Notes: generated from the letters alone by a model not told the origin. A DNA stretch of 21,686 nt from an uncultured Bacteroidales bacterium (GCA_937892015.1 CALAUY010000086.1:1-21686), one strand, 5' to 3'. Counted from the stretch's first letter, positions 1 through 7,976 are shown. Numbers and translations are program-made.

Positions 1-1
1 G

Positions 2-895
2 CGCGTACTGATTGTTGCCTCATATAACAAAAGCCGCTTCGCACCATTCATCACGGAGCAGGCCGAAGCCCTTCAACAAACCGGCGTACAGCTCGATTTC
101 TTCGGAATAGTCGGGCACGGACCTGTCGGTTACCTCCGCAACCTCCCCGCACTTCGACGCAGCATACAACGATTTCGTCCGGACATTATCCACGCGCACT
201 ACGGACTATCCGGACTCCTTGCCACACTCCAACACACTGTTCCTGTGGTCATTACGTTCCATGGTTCCGACCTCAACGACAAGCACATCCGCCTCCTCTC
301 ACGTGTTGCAGCACGGCGCGCCGATTTCTGCATACGGGTCTTCGACAACCACGAACGGCTTCGTCCGAACGAACTCATCATCCCCTGCGGCATCAACCTC
401 CCCACCGGCAACGAGCAACTGCCTCCACATGTCCTCCTACCCGGCAAAAAGCATGTCATCTTCGCCGGTGCTTTCGATAACCCCGTCAAAAACGCACCGC
501 TCGCGCTACAGACCATTGCGCAGCTCGACAATACACAACTGATTGAACTCAAAGGTTTTACACGCGAACAAACCTACGCACTCATGCAACATGCCGACGC
601 ACTGCTTCTCACCAGCCATTCCGAAGGTTCGCCACAAGTCATCAAAGAAGCCATGGCTTGCGGACTGCCCATTGTCAGCACCGACGTCGGCGATGTATCC
701 ACTCGCATCCACAACGTCACAGGATGTTTCGTTGCGCCCGCTCCCGATGCGAACGTGCTCGCGCAACTCTTACGCCAAGCTTTCGCATTCGGCAGGCCAA
801 CAAATGGCAGAAATTTTATCATCAGTCAAAATCTCACCAACGATAAAATTGCCGACAAAATCATACACGTCTATCAACACCTCCTCAACCAATGA
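2..895 (+). CDS. GT4-family glycosyltransferase, 5' end just cut off
   Basis: This is a GT-B fold glycosyltransferase that probably adds a sugar from a nucleotide-sugar donor to a lipid-linked polysaccharide precursor at the cytoplasmic membrane. The reading frame is open from base 2 and starts RVLIVASYNKSRFAPF, which is how the N-terminal Rossmann domain of this family begins. Base 1 is a G, so it may be the last base of the ATG, leaving only the start codon incomplete. Visible motifs are HAHYGLSGLL and TFHGSD in the acceptor domain, FAGAFDNPVKN at the start of the donor domain, and the family's donor-binding signature SEGSPQVIKEAMACGLP followed by STDVGDV. About 297 residues are visible, shorter than the usual ~360, with a compact segment between the two domains. 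The stop overlaps the next start by ATGA. Donor and acceptor cannot be told from sequence. Confidence 0.9.
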   Translation, partial: RVLIVASYNKSRFAPFITEQAEALQQTGVQLDFFGIVGHGPVGYLRNLPALRRSIQRFRPDIIHAHYGLSGLLATLQHTVPVVITFHGSDLNDKHIRLLSRVAARRADFCIRVFDNHERLRPNELIIPCGINLPTGNEQLPPHVLLPGKKHVIFAGAFDNPVKNAPLALQTIAQLDNTQLIELKGFTREQTYALMQHADALLLTSHSEGSPQVIKEAMACGLPIVSTDVGDVSTRIHNVTGCFVAPAPDANVLAQLLRQAFAFGRPTNGRNFIISQNLTNDKIADKIIHVYQHLLNQ

Positions 896-1890
896 ACATC
901 CTGACTACATACGATTCCATCAACCAAGAAGAGTGGGGTGCACTCCTAACCAATTCACTAACAGCCAATTGGTTTCAATCGCCCGATGCATACAACTTCT
1001 TCGCCATGCAACCGGAACTCTTCAAACCATTCGTCGTAGCAGTCAAGGAAGAAAAATTGTTGGGAATTTGCGTGGGGTACGTTACACAAGAGAATGCCAA
1101 AATTCGCCATTTTTTTACCCGTAGAGCCATTATCATAGGTGGTCCTGTACTCGCGCCCACTGCCACCTCCGAAAGCGTCTTAAAACTCATGGTTTCCGTG
1201 CGCGAACTCCTCGAAGGGCAAACCATCTATATCGAAACGCGTAATTTCAACGACTATACACCTTGGCAGTCGGCCTTCCTGCAAGCCGGATTCAGCTACG
1301 AGCAGCATCTTAATTTCCACGTCAACACCTCATCACTCGACCTCGTCAACCATCAACTCGACGAAAACAGACGACGTAACATACGAGCTTCTATCCGCAA
1401 TGGTGCAACTATTCTAAACAATCCAACCAATGCGCAAGTCGCTGATTTTTACTGTATTCTACAAAAAATCTACAGTACACGAGTCAAAACGCCGCTCTTC
1501 CCGCTCTCCTTCTTCCTTCGTCTCAACGAACATCCGAACGGACGACTCATCCTCGTTCAGCACCATGACCGCATAATTGGCGGAATAGCTGCCGTCGAAC
1601 TGCCCAACCATTGTCTCTACGAGTGGTTCGTTGCCGGAGAAGATGGCATGCACGAGCATATCTACCCGTCCTCACTTGCCACCTATGCCGGACTGAAGTA
1701 CGCTGCCGAAAACGGCATCCCGCGATTCGACATGATGGGTGCAGGAACACCTCAATCCGACTATGGAGTACGCGACTTCAAAGCACGATTCGGCGGTGAA
1801 AAAGTAGAGCACGGACGATTCAAATATATCGCCAATCCTGTCCTCTACAAAATAGGAGAAATAGCAGTTAAAATATTGAAACACAAATGA
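892..1890 (+). CDS. FemAB/GNAT-like acyltransferase of a polysaccharide locus
   Basis: A 332-residue protein that resembles the FemAB-like branch of the GNAT superfamily (peptidoglycan-bridge aminoacyltransferases and their relatives). The C-terminal half carries the recognisable part: a basic helix ENRRRNIRASIRNG, the strand RLILVQHHDRIIGGIAAVEL, and the ending GVRDFKARFGGEKVEHGRF that is typical of these proteins in Bacteroidota. It has no signal peptide or membrane segment. In polysaccharide loci such proteins are thought to acylate or aminoacylate a sugar, using either acyl-CoA or aminoacyl-tRNA; the sequence does not decide which. Its start overlaps the upstream glycosyltransferase stop by ATGA and its own stop overlaps the next start the same way, so its translation is probably coupled to both. 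Family assignment is good; the substrate is unknown. Confidence 0.75.
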   Translation: MNILTTYDSINQEEWGALLTNSLTANWFQSPDAYNFFAMQPELFKPFVVAVKEEKLLGICVGYVTQENAKIRHFFTRRAIIIGGPVLAPTATSESVLKLMVSVRELLEGQTIYIETRNFNDYTPWQSAFLQAGFSYEQHLNFHVNTSSLDLVNHQLDENRRRNIRASIRNGATILNNPTNAQVADFYCILQKIYSTRVKTPLFPLSFFLRLNEHPNGRLILVQHHDRIIGGIAAVELPNHCLYEWFVAGEDGMHEHIYPSSLATYAGLKYAAENGIPRFDMMGAGTPQSDYGVRDFKARFGGEKVEHGRFKYIANPVLYKIGEIAVKILKHK

Positions 1891-3962
1891 ATATACTCAT
1901 CGACATAGGACACCCTGCGCACGTTCATTTGCTCAAAAACACGTATCGGCAACTCTTGCGGAAAAACCACTCCGTCTTCGTCACCGTACGCGACATACCT
2001 GCTGCCGTCAACCTCCTCAGGCTATACCATATCCCTTTCACCATCATCGGCACCAAGCACGACTCCATCCTCTCCAAAGCCTTCTCACAAATCGCCATGG
2101 ACGTACAAATGGCGCGATTCGTCCGCAAAAACAACATACAACTCGGCATCGGCACATCCGTCGTTCTCGCTCATGTCACGAAAACAACCAAGATGCGCAG
2201 CATCATCCTCGATGACGATGACGACCAAGTGGAACCGCTCTTCGTCAACTATGTCCATCCGTTCGCTGATGTGATTCTCTCACCCGACTGCATCCGCCGC
2301 AAAGCCAAAAACACCGTTGGATACGCGGGTTATCACGACCTTGCATACCTCCATCCGAACGTCTTTACGCCCGATCCGAGTGTCCTGCAAACAGCGGGAT
2401 TACAACCGAGTGAACCCTTCTTCATCCTGCGTTTCAACGCCTTCAAAGCTCACCACGACCTCGGCGAACACGGACTCTCGTTCGACGAGAAGAAACAACT
2501 CATCGCGCTGCTTTCGACCTACGGAAAAGTGCTTATCACAGCCGAGCGCGAACTGGAACCGGACTTCCAACAGTACAGCATCCGCATCTCTCCCGACCGG
2601 ATTCACTCGCTCATGTACTACGCCACGATGTTCATTGGCGACAGTCAATCCATGACATCCGAAGCCGCTGTACTCGGCACGCCGGCACTCAAATGTAACA
2701 CGTTTGCAGGCAGACTGGCCGTGCCGAACGAACTCGAACAGCGATATGGACTATGTTACTCCTTCCTGCCCGAGAACTTCGACAAAATGCAGGAGAAGAT
2801 ACGACAACTTCTGTCGCAACCAAACCTCAAAACCCTCTGGCAAAGCAAGGTTCAGACGATGCTCCGCGACAAGATAGATGTTACTGATTTCTTCGTCTCC
2901 TTCATCGAGAACTTCCCACGTTCCATCCCCAAGCGTATCCTCATCGACATCGGACATCCTGCACACGTACACATGTACCGACCTTTCGCCAAAGAGATGA
3001 TTGCTCGTGGCCACAAGGTGCTCTTTGTATGCAGAACAAAAGAGTTTGAGACACAACTTCTGCAAGCCGACCAACTCGACTTCATTAGTCTCGGCAAGAA
3101 ATCGACTTCCGTGTTTGGAAAAGTGCTCGACCTGTTCCGTTTCGATGCCAAAGAGTGGCGCATCGCAAGGCGGTTTCGACCCGATATTTTCATCAGCCAC
3201 GGAAGTATTGTCGCAAGCCATATCGCCAGCATTTGTCGGAAACCACATGTGACATTTGAAGACACATTCAACATGGAACAAGTGCGACTCTACGCACCTT
3301 TCACCAAAGCCATCATCACTGCCGACTATCCCAATCCTATCAGCAACAGAAGCAACGTCATCTCCTGTCCATGTTACAACGAACTGCTCTATCTCCATCC
3401 TAATCGTTTCACGCCCGACCCGCATATCAAAGAGGAACTTGGTCTGCAACCCGACGACAAATATACCATCATTCGCTTCGTCGGATGGAACGCTACGCAC
3501 GACATGGGACATAGTGGTATCAGTCCTGAAAACAAAATACGTGCAGTTCAAGCTTTCGAAGCCTACGGACGTGTCTTCATCTCCTCCGAATGTCCTTTGC
3601 CCAAAGAACTCGAACCATATCGTTTCCCGCTTTCGCCAACCCGCATGCACCATGCCGAAGCTTTTGCCTCACTCGTCTTTGGCGAATCGGCCACAATGGC
3701 TTCCGAAGCCGCCGTGCTCGGCGTTCCAAGCGTCTATATCGACACCATCGGCAGGTATTACACACGCGAACAGGAAACGAAATACCGGCTTTGCTACAAC
3801 TTCACCGAATCCCCTGAAGATCAACGCCGTGCCATCGATAGGGGGATGCAGATACTTGCAGGCGAAACGAATGTCAACTACAAAAAACAACAACAAAAAC
3901 TGTTACACGACAAGATAGACGTAACGGCCTTTTTTGTCGATTTCATCGAGAAAATGCAATGA
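1887..3962 (+). CDS. Tandem DUF354 protein (two full GT-B-like units in one chain)
   Basis: A 691-residue protein built from two complete DUF354 units, about residues 1-344 and 350-691. DUF354 proteins are normally single units of ~340 residues, have a glycosyltransferase-like GT-B fold, and sit in polysaccharide loci of bacteria and archaea; their reaction is not established. Both halves begin ILIDIGHPAHVH (residues 3-14 and 351-362), share YLHPNxFTPDP (154-164 and 502-512), an RF...HDxGxxGxS block, SEAAVLGxP (259-267 and 607-615), and end DKIDVTxFFVxFIE. The halves differ widely elsewhere, so this is an old duplication. Copy 1 has an acidic run DDDDDQVEP where copy 2 has FEDTFNMEQ. No stop or frame change lies between them, and the linker is only a few residues. 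ATGA overlaps join it to the genes on both sides. Confidence 0.85.
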   Translation: MNILIDIGHPAHVHLLKNTYRQLLRKNHSVFVTVRDIPAAVNLLRLYHIPFTIIGTKHDSILSKAFSQIAMDVQMARFVRKNNIQLGIGTSVVLAHVTKTTKMRSIILDDDDDQVEPLFVNYVHPFADVILSPDCIRRKAKNTVGYAGYHDLAYLHPNVFTPDPSVLQTAGLQPSEPFFILRFNAFKAHHDLGEHGLSFDEKKQLIALLSTYGKVLITAERELEPDFQQYSIRISPDRIHSLMYYATMFIGDSQSMTSEAAVLGTPALKCNTFAGRLAVPNELEQRYGLCYSFLPENFDKMQEKIRQLLSQPNLKTLWQSKVQTMLRDKIDVTDFFVSFIENFPRSIPKRILIDIGHPAHVHMYRPFAKEMIARGHKVLFVCRTKEFETQLLQADQLDFISLGKKSTSVFGKVLDLFRFDAKEWRIARRFRPDIFISHGSIVASHIASICRKPHVTFEDTFNMEQVRLYAPFTKAIITADYPNPISNRSNVISCPCYNELLYLHPNRFTPDPHIKEELGLQPDDKYTIIRFVGWNATHDMGHSGISPENKIRAVQAFEAYGRVFISSECPLPKELEPYRFPLSPTRMHHAEAFASLVFGESATMASEAAVLGVPSVYIDTIGRYYTREQETKYRLCYNFTESPEDQRRAIDRGMQILAGETNVNYKKQQQKLLHDKIDVTAFFVDFIEKMQ

Positions 3963-5080
3963 AAAAACTTCTTTCCATCATCGGTGCCAGACCACAAATA
4001 ATCAAGGTCGCCGCGTTTGTCAGAGCAGTCAACGCGTGGAACAACGCGCATCCGCAAACAGCCGAACAAATCCGCCACGTCATCTTGCACACCGGACAAC
4101 ATTACGACACCAATATGTCCGAAGCTTTCTTCGATGAACTCGGCATTCCCGCTCCCGACATACGACTCAACATCTCACATGCGCAACCCGCGTCACAAAT
4201 ATCCCAAATGGTCCGCGGTATCATCCGAGTTCTCAACGATGTGCCGTTCGATGGGGTAGTCATCTACGGCGACACCAACTCCACTTTTGCCGGTGCTCTG
4301 GCTGCTCGACACGCACAAACTCCCGTCTTCCACATCGAAGCCGGACTACGTTCGTATAACCTCCACATGCCCGAAGAAATCAACCGCATCGTGGCCGATG
4401 CACTCGCCAACATCCTCTTCACACCCACTTCTGCCGCATCACACAACCTGACAACCCGCAATGTTATTCAAACGGGTGACCTCATGCTTGACAATACTCT
4501 CTTCTTTTCTGCACTTGCCGCAGAGAAATCGACCATCCTCTTCGACTTAAAAATCACGCCAAATTCTTACGCACTTGCAACCATCCATCGGCAAGTAAAC
4601 ACCGACAACCCGGACAATCTTATGTCAATAATTGTCGCATTGGAAACCATTTCAGCAAATACGCCAATCGTTCTTCCTCTTCATCCTCGCACACGTTCAG
4701 TACTGCCCGGAGAATGCAAACAACGGCTCATGAAAAACCCGCGATTTTTGCTCATCGAACCCGTGTCTTTCCTCGACATGATACAACTCGAAAAAAATGC
4801 CACCATCATCATTACTGACTCTGGTGGCGTACAAAAAGAAGCGTTCTTCTGCAGCAAGCCATGTATTGTCCTACGAGAAGAAACAGAGTGGAAAGAAATC
4901 GTCGAAGCAGGTGCTGCTATCCTTGCCGGAGCAAATCCTCAACGCATACAAAATGCCTTCCTTCAACTCCAAAACAAACCCGTTCTTTCGCCGAACAACC
5001 TCTACGGAGACGGACATGCTGCCGAACAGATGGTTCATTCCATCGCATCCTTTCTGGGTCAATCCGCTACAAAGCACTGA
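3959..5080 (+). CDS. wecB: Non-hydrolysing UDP-N-acetylglucosamine 2-epimerase
   Basis: Interconverts UDP-GlcNAc and UDP-ManNAc (or a closely related UDP-sugar) in the cytoplasm, supplying a donor for surface polysaccharide. The 373 residues match the family length. Visible family motifs in order: IGARPQIIK near the N-terminus with R11 and K16, HTGQHYDTNM, YGDTNSTFAGALAA, HIEAGLRS followed by MPEEINR, TGDLMLD, ATIHRQVNTDN, PLHPRT, and ITDSGGVQKEAFF with the downstream REETEW that contacts UDP. All the acidic residues and the histidine expected at the active site appear present. It follows the tandem DUF354 gene with an ATGA overlap, a pairing that fits UDP-HexNAc metabolism. Related epimerases such as WbpI act on diacetamido-uronic acid sugars, so the exact substrate is open. 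Its last 22 bases overlap the end of the opposite-strand lipoprotein gene. Confidence 0.9.
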   Translation: MKKLLSIIGARPQIIKVAAFVRAVNAWNNAHPQTAEQIRHVILHTGQHYDTNMSEAFFDELGIPAPDIRLNISHAQPASQISQMVRGIIRVLNDVPFDGVVIYGDTNSTFAGALAARHAQTPVFHIEAGLRSYNLHMPEEINRIVADALANILFTPTSAASHNLTTRNVIQTGDLMLDNTLFFSALAAEKSTILFDLKITPNSYALATIHRQVNTDNPDNLMSIIVALETISANTPIVLPLHPRTRSVLPGECKQRLMKNPRFLLIEPVSFLDMIQLEKNATIIITDSGGVQKEAFFCSKPCIVLREETEWKEIVEAGAAILAGANPQRIQNAFLQLQNKPVLSPNNLYGDGHAAEQMVHSIASFLGQSATKH

Positions 5081-6213
5081 TACATCCTGCTAAGCGTTCC
5101 AATCAAGATATTCGCTTCGTCCGTCTCTTCGATATCCTTCGCACCATTGCTAATGACCACGAAACCATATTTTTCTTCCGGATGGAAGAACATTGCACTT
5201 CGCATACCATAAGCTCCGCCTGTATGCCCGGTCAACGTAACGCCGTCGGAATACAAGTCCGTCTTCCACAACGCCAATCCATAATGCTCATCCTCACTTC
5301 GCGGCGTCTGCATTGCCTTCGACGAACATTCAGAAATAATCCTCACTGAATCCGGCGTGATGCCATAATTCATGTGCATAAGCATGTATTTAGCCAAACT
5401 GATAGCCGACAGTTTCATGCCGCCGGTAGGAGAGAAGAGTGGGGCATCATACCCGAAACGATAGTTCCTAATGCGCTCACTACGAGGTGCATACGCTTCC
5501 TCATCCATACACTCAAATCGTTGACCGTCCCACTCATACAAACTTGCGAAACGACTTCTGTCCAACGAATCAACGCAATAACCGCCATACAATCCCAACG
5601 GCTCTAAGATATGGTGCACAATATACCGGTCAAAACGCTCACCTGATAAGCGCTCCAAGAACTCTCCGCACAGATTGAAATTCAAATTGCAGTACTCATA
5701 ACCATGCCCGGGCTCGTAATCATTGTAACATTTGGCCCAATCGGGATTAACCTCCGGATTGATCACATCCAGCGTGAAATAACCGTTCGCATCGTTCAAA
5801 CTCGATGTGTGCGACATCAACATCTCCAACGTAATCACTGTGTCCGGATGCTTCGGGTTGCGAATCTGGAAACCTGCCAGTTCACTCACGTCTGTGTCTA
5901 ACGTAACAACGCCTTTTTCAATAAGTTGCATCAAACCTGTGGCAGTGAAAGACTTACTGATGGACGCTATCCGAAACATCGTCTCATCGTCTATCAGCTC
6001 TTGAGTCTCCACATTCTTCACGCCAAAATGATGCACATAAACAATCGCGTTCTCACGGACGAAAACAACGCTCATGCCTACGTTCTCCATCTGCTCACGA
6101 AACGGAGCTATCTCTGTCTCAAAACGCGACGCACGCTTTTCTAAATTATAACGCGCGCACGAAGGAAACAGCACAGCTGCAAGTAGCAGCAACATAAATA
6201 CTTGTTTTTTCAT
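5059..6213 (-). CDS. Serine beta-lactamase-family hydrolase, lipoprotein
   Basis: A 384-residue member of the class C beta-lactamase / penicillin-binding-protein-like family (PF00144). The N-terminus MKKQVFMLLLLAAVLFPSC is a lipoprotein signal ending at Cys19, so the protein should be anchored on the periplasmic side of a membrane. The three active-site motifs are present: S84-I-S-K87 (SxxK, nucleophile and base), Y174-C-N176 (YxN), and H330-T-G332 in place of KTG, as usual for the esterase-like members. Most of these proteins are peptidases or esterases acting on cell-wall fragments or small molecules and do not give antibiotic resistance; no claim of resistance is justified here. It has its own promoter at 6236-6266, is read toward the polysaccharide operon, and its end overlaps wecB. 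No terminator is seen for either gene. Confidence 0.88.
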   Translation of the reverse strand: MKKQVFMLLLLAAVLFPSCARYNLEKRASRFETEIAPFREQMENVGMSVVFVRENAIVYVHHFGVKNVETQELIDDETMFRIASISKSFTATGLMQLIEKGVVTLDTDVSELAGFQIRNPKHPDTVITLEMLMSHTSSLNDANGYFTLDVINPEVNPDWAKCYNDYEPGHGYEYCNLNFNLCGEFLERLSGERFDRYIVHHILEPLGLYGGYCVDSLDRSRFASLYEWDGQRFECMDEEAYAPRSERIRNYRFGYDAPLFSPTGGMKLSAISLAKYMLMHMNYGITPDSVRIISECSSKAMQTPRSEDEHYGLALWKTDLYSDGVTLTGHTGGAYGMRSAMFFHPEEKYGFVVISNGAKDIEETDEANILIGTLSRMYQCFVAD

Positions 6214-6235
6214 TGTCTGTTCATTTTTTGTGCTG

Positions 6236-6266
6236 CAAAATTACAAAAAAAAGTTGATATATGCAA
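6236..6266 (-). promoter_or_regulatory. Bacteroidota promoter for the beta-lactamase-family gene
   Basis: On the - strand there is a -33 TTG at 6266-6264 within TTGCATATATCAA, then exactly 20 bases, then the -7 box TAATTTTG (6243-6236) followed by CA. Transcription should begin about 6 bases further, leaving a leader of roughly 15-20 bases before the ATG at 6213. Both boxes match the known phylum consensus TTTG / TAnnTTTG. Confidence 0.8.
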
Positions 6267-6371
6267 GAATTTGCCCGCAAAAATCACTATTTTCACTCCA
6301 AAATCACCACAATCACCCGATAATTGTTCAAAAAAAGCACAAAAATACCTCTCCGAAGCACAAAATAGCAC

Positions 6372-6400
6372 CAATTATGCATTTTCTGCTTGCATAATTG
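6372..6400. promoter_or_regulatory. 10-bp perfect inverted repeat over a -33 element, candidate operator
   Basis: CAATTATGCA (6372-6381) is repeated in inverse as TGCATAATTG (6391-6400) with a 9-base gap. The right arm overlaps the -33 TTG (6390-6392) of the promoter for the helix-hairpin-helix gene. A protein bound here would block that promoter. It could also be chance duplication of the AT-rich -33 region; there is no T-run to make it a terminator. Confidence 0.4.
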
Positions 6401-6420
6401 AAAAATTCTTCGTAAATTTG
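6390..6420 (+). promoter_or_regulatory. Bacteroidota promoter for the helix-hairpin-helix gene
   Basis: A -33 TTG (6390-6392, in TTGCATAATTGAA), 20 bases, then the -7 box TAAATTTG (6413-6420) followed by CA. The expected transcript start near 6427 lies about 12 bases before the ATG at 6439, which supports that start codon over upstream ones in the same open frame. Confidence 0.8.
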
Positions 6421-6438
6421 CAGTCTAATTTCATCATC

Positions 6439-7503
6439 ATGCGACAACAACAAGCAATAGGAGCAATCTTTTTCTGCCTTATCATTGCCATTATTTCGCT
6501 CGCAATGATTCTCGTACCACGCTATGTCGGAACGCAAGAAGTTGTCTTCGACAACGACAGCCTACACCTCGATTCTATTGAACATCAATGGAAAACACAA
6601 TACGACTCCCGTTATTCTTCGCGTTCTTACGATACTCGTTATTCTTCTCGTTCGTACGATACTCGTTATCCGTCGCGTTCTTACGATACTCGTTATTCCT
6701 CTCGTTCTTACGATACTGTCCAAATCCGCATGCAATATTTTGATCCAAACACTGCCGATTCGCTTACGCTACTTCAAGTGGGATTTCGTCCGTGGCAAGC
6801 CCGAGCCATTCTCCGTTATCGCGCCAAAGGCGGCAAATATTGTCAACCCAAAGACCTGCGACGCATGTATGGCATGACTGATAGTATGTACCTCGCGCTG
6901 GAACCTTGGATAACCATTTCACCGATGAAATCGGACATTTCCGCACATTCCGACAACATTTCGGTCTCTTATTCTTCCGACACTAATCCGACCACTTATT
7001 CTTCCGATTCCTCGCAATCCTCTACCAACGACACTTCTCATATCTATCCGCACTCAAATTCCTCTACTTCAGACGATTTTTATGAGTCTTACTACCGACA
7101 CGAAAAACGCGACACGATTCTCGAACTTAATCTTGCTGACACATCCTCTCTGCAATATCTGCGCGGAATAGGTCCTGTCTTGGCGAAAAAAATCGTCAGA
7201 TACCGAGCACAATTGGGAGGATTTGTCTCTGTCGCGCAACTCGCTGAAATCAATGGCGTCCCTGCTGATTCACTCGCTCATTGTTTCACTGTCGATACAA
7301 CACTCATTCGATACCTCAACCTCAATCATGCAACTATTTCGCAACTGTCTAACCATAAATATATCAACTACGACCAAGCCAAACAAATCATTGACCTCCG
7401 ACATCGACGTACCATCCGCAGTGAAGCTGACCTCATCAAATACGGCATCTTCAGTAGGGTAGAGCTCGACAAACTCCGACCTTACCTCCGTTACGAACCA
7501 TAA
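6439..7503 (+). CDS. Membrane-anchored helix-hairpin-helix (ComEA-like) protein
   Basis: A 354-residue protein with one N-terminal membrane helix (about residues 7-27), then an extended region and HhH DNA-binding-type modules. Residues 58-93 are four copies of RYSSRSYDT. A first HhH module spans about 102-160 (FDPNTADSLTLLQVGF...YGMT), followed by a Ser/Thr/Asp-rich linker (165-215), a second canonical module at 228-285 (LNLADTSSLQYLRGIGPVLAKKIVRYR), and a third weaker one at 292-352. ComEA proteins bind incoming DNA during transformation, and similar three-module proteins are common in Bacteroidota without proven function. The frame is open further upstream to 6202, but the start at 6439 is chosen because the promoter lies just before it and the membrane helix follows directly. 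DNA binding is likely; a role in uptake is inference. Confidence 0.85.
   Translation: MRQQQAIGAIFFCLIIAIISLAMILVPRYVGTQEVVFDNDSLHLDSIEHQWKTQYDSRYSSRSYDTRYSSRSYDTRYPSRSYDTRYSSRSYDTVQIRMQYFDPNTADSLTLLQVGFRPWQARAILRYRAKGGKYCQPKDLRRMYGMTDSMYLALEPWITISPMKSDISAHSDNISVSYSSDTNPTTYSSDSSQSSTNDTSHIYPHSNSSTSDDFYESYYRHEKRDTILELNLADTSSLQYLRGIGPVLAKKIVRYRAQLGGFVSVAQLAEINGVPADSLAHCFTVDTTLIRYLNLNHATISQLSNHKYINYDQAKQIIDLRHRRTIRSEADLIKYGIFSRVELDKLRPYLRYEP
6610..6717 (+). repeat. 27-bp coding tandem repeat, 4 copies
   Basis: Four head-to-tail 27-base units (6610-6636, 6637-6663, 6664-6690, 6691-6717) encode RYSSRSYDT four times, with one RYPSRSYDT variant. Units differ at only a few bases. Because 27 is a multiple of 3, copy-number change would keep the frame and alter only the spacer between membrane helix and HhH domains. 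Confidence 0.95.
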
Positions 7504-7535
7504 TCCCAACCATTCTCACAATCACTGTACCTGCA

Positions 7536-7643
7536 TTTCTTCATTCATCATACATCACCTTTCATCATTCACCATACATCACCTTTCTTCATTCACCATA
7601 CATCACCTTCCTTCATTCACCATACATCACCTTCCTTCATTCA
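7536..7643. repeat. 24-bp non-coding tandem repeat, 4.5 copies
   Basis: Units at 7536-7559, 7560-7583, 7584-7607 and 7608-7631 plus half a unit to 7643. Each reads approximately TTTCTTCATTCACC followed by ATACATCACC with 1-3 differences. It lies 32 bases after the stop of the helix-hairpin-helix gene, in an otherwise empty 240-base gap before the tRNA promoter. No hairpin or open frame explains it. Confidence 0.9.
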
Positions 7644-7743
7644 TTTTGTACCTAAAACGTGAAGATTTTAAGCGAGAAAAGTTAAGAATTATTGTAAAAA
7701 ACGCATAAAACGACTCAAAAATAGCATTTTTTTACCGAAAAAT

Positions 7744-7774
7744 TTGGATATTTCAGAAAAAAGCAGTAATTTTG
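7744..7774 (+). promoter_or_regulatory. Promoter of the tRNA-Pro / tRNA-Ser unit
   Basis: A -33 TTG (7744-7746, in TTGGATATTTCAG), 20 bases, -7 box TAATTTTG (7767-7774), then CA. The start should be near 7781, about 60 bases before tRNA-Pro. This is the only one of the seven promoters here whose -33 has TTGG rather than TTGC. Confidence 0.8.
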
Positions 7775-7843
7775 CACCCGCAAACGTATTCTGCATCGAA
7801 TAAGATTCAAAACTTTGCAGACGTTTCTCCTTTACGAATGCTT

Positions 7844-7918
7844 CGGGATTTAGTTCAGCCCGGTTAGAATGCCTGCTTTGGGAGCAGGAGGTCGTGAGTT
7901 CGAATCTCGCAATCCCGA
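7844..7918 (+). tRNA. tRNA-Pro(UGG)
   Basis: A full cloverleaf: acceptor CGGGATT (7844-7850) pairs with AATCCCG (7911-7917), and A7918 is the discriminator. The anticodon stem CCTGC/GCAGG encloses loop TTTGGGA, giving anticodon TGG. The T-arm contains GTTCGAATC. CCA is not encoded. It reads proline CCN codons. Confidence 0.97.
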
Positions 7919-7976
7919 CAACACACAAAGCGTGTTAGATGATTTTTTGAACAAGGTTCTTTGAAGATGATTTTTT

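Noticed and set aside
2751..3653. 300-codon open frame on the - strand inside the tandem DUF354 gene
   Set aside because: It lies wholly antisense to a gene with clear family motifs and its translation shows no recognisable domain; it follows from the codon bias of the + strand gene.
5059..6213. Antibiotic-resistance beta-lactamase
   Set aside because: The family signature HTG and the lipoprotein signal fit the broad esterase/peptidase group; nothing shows beta-lactam hydrolysis.
6202..6438. Upstream extension of the helix-hairpin-helix frame
   Set aside because: It crosses the divergent promoter region and the -7 box; the 354-residue form has the membrane helix directly at its start.
7536..7643. 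Tandem repeat as a CRISPR array
   Set aside because: Units are directly adjacent with no unique spacers, and there are no cas genes.
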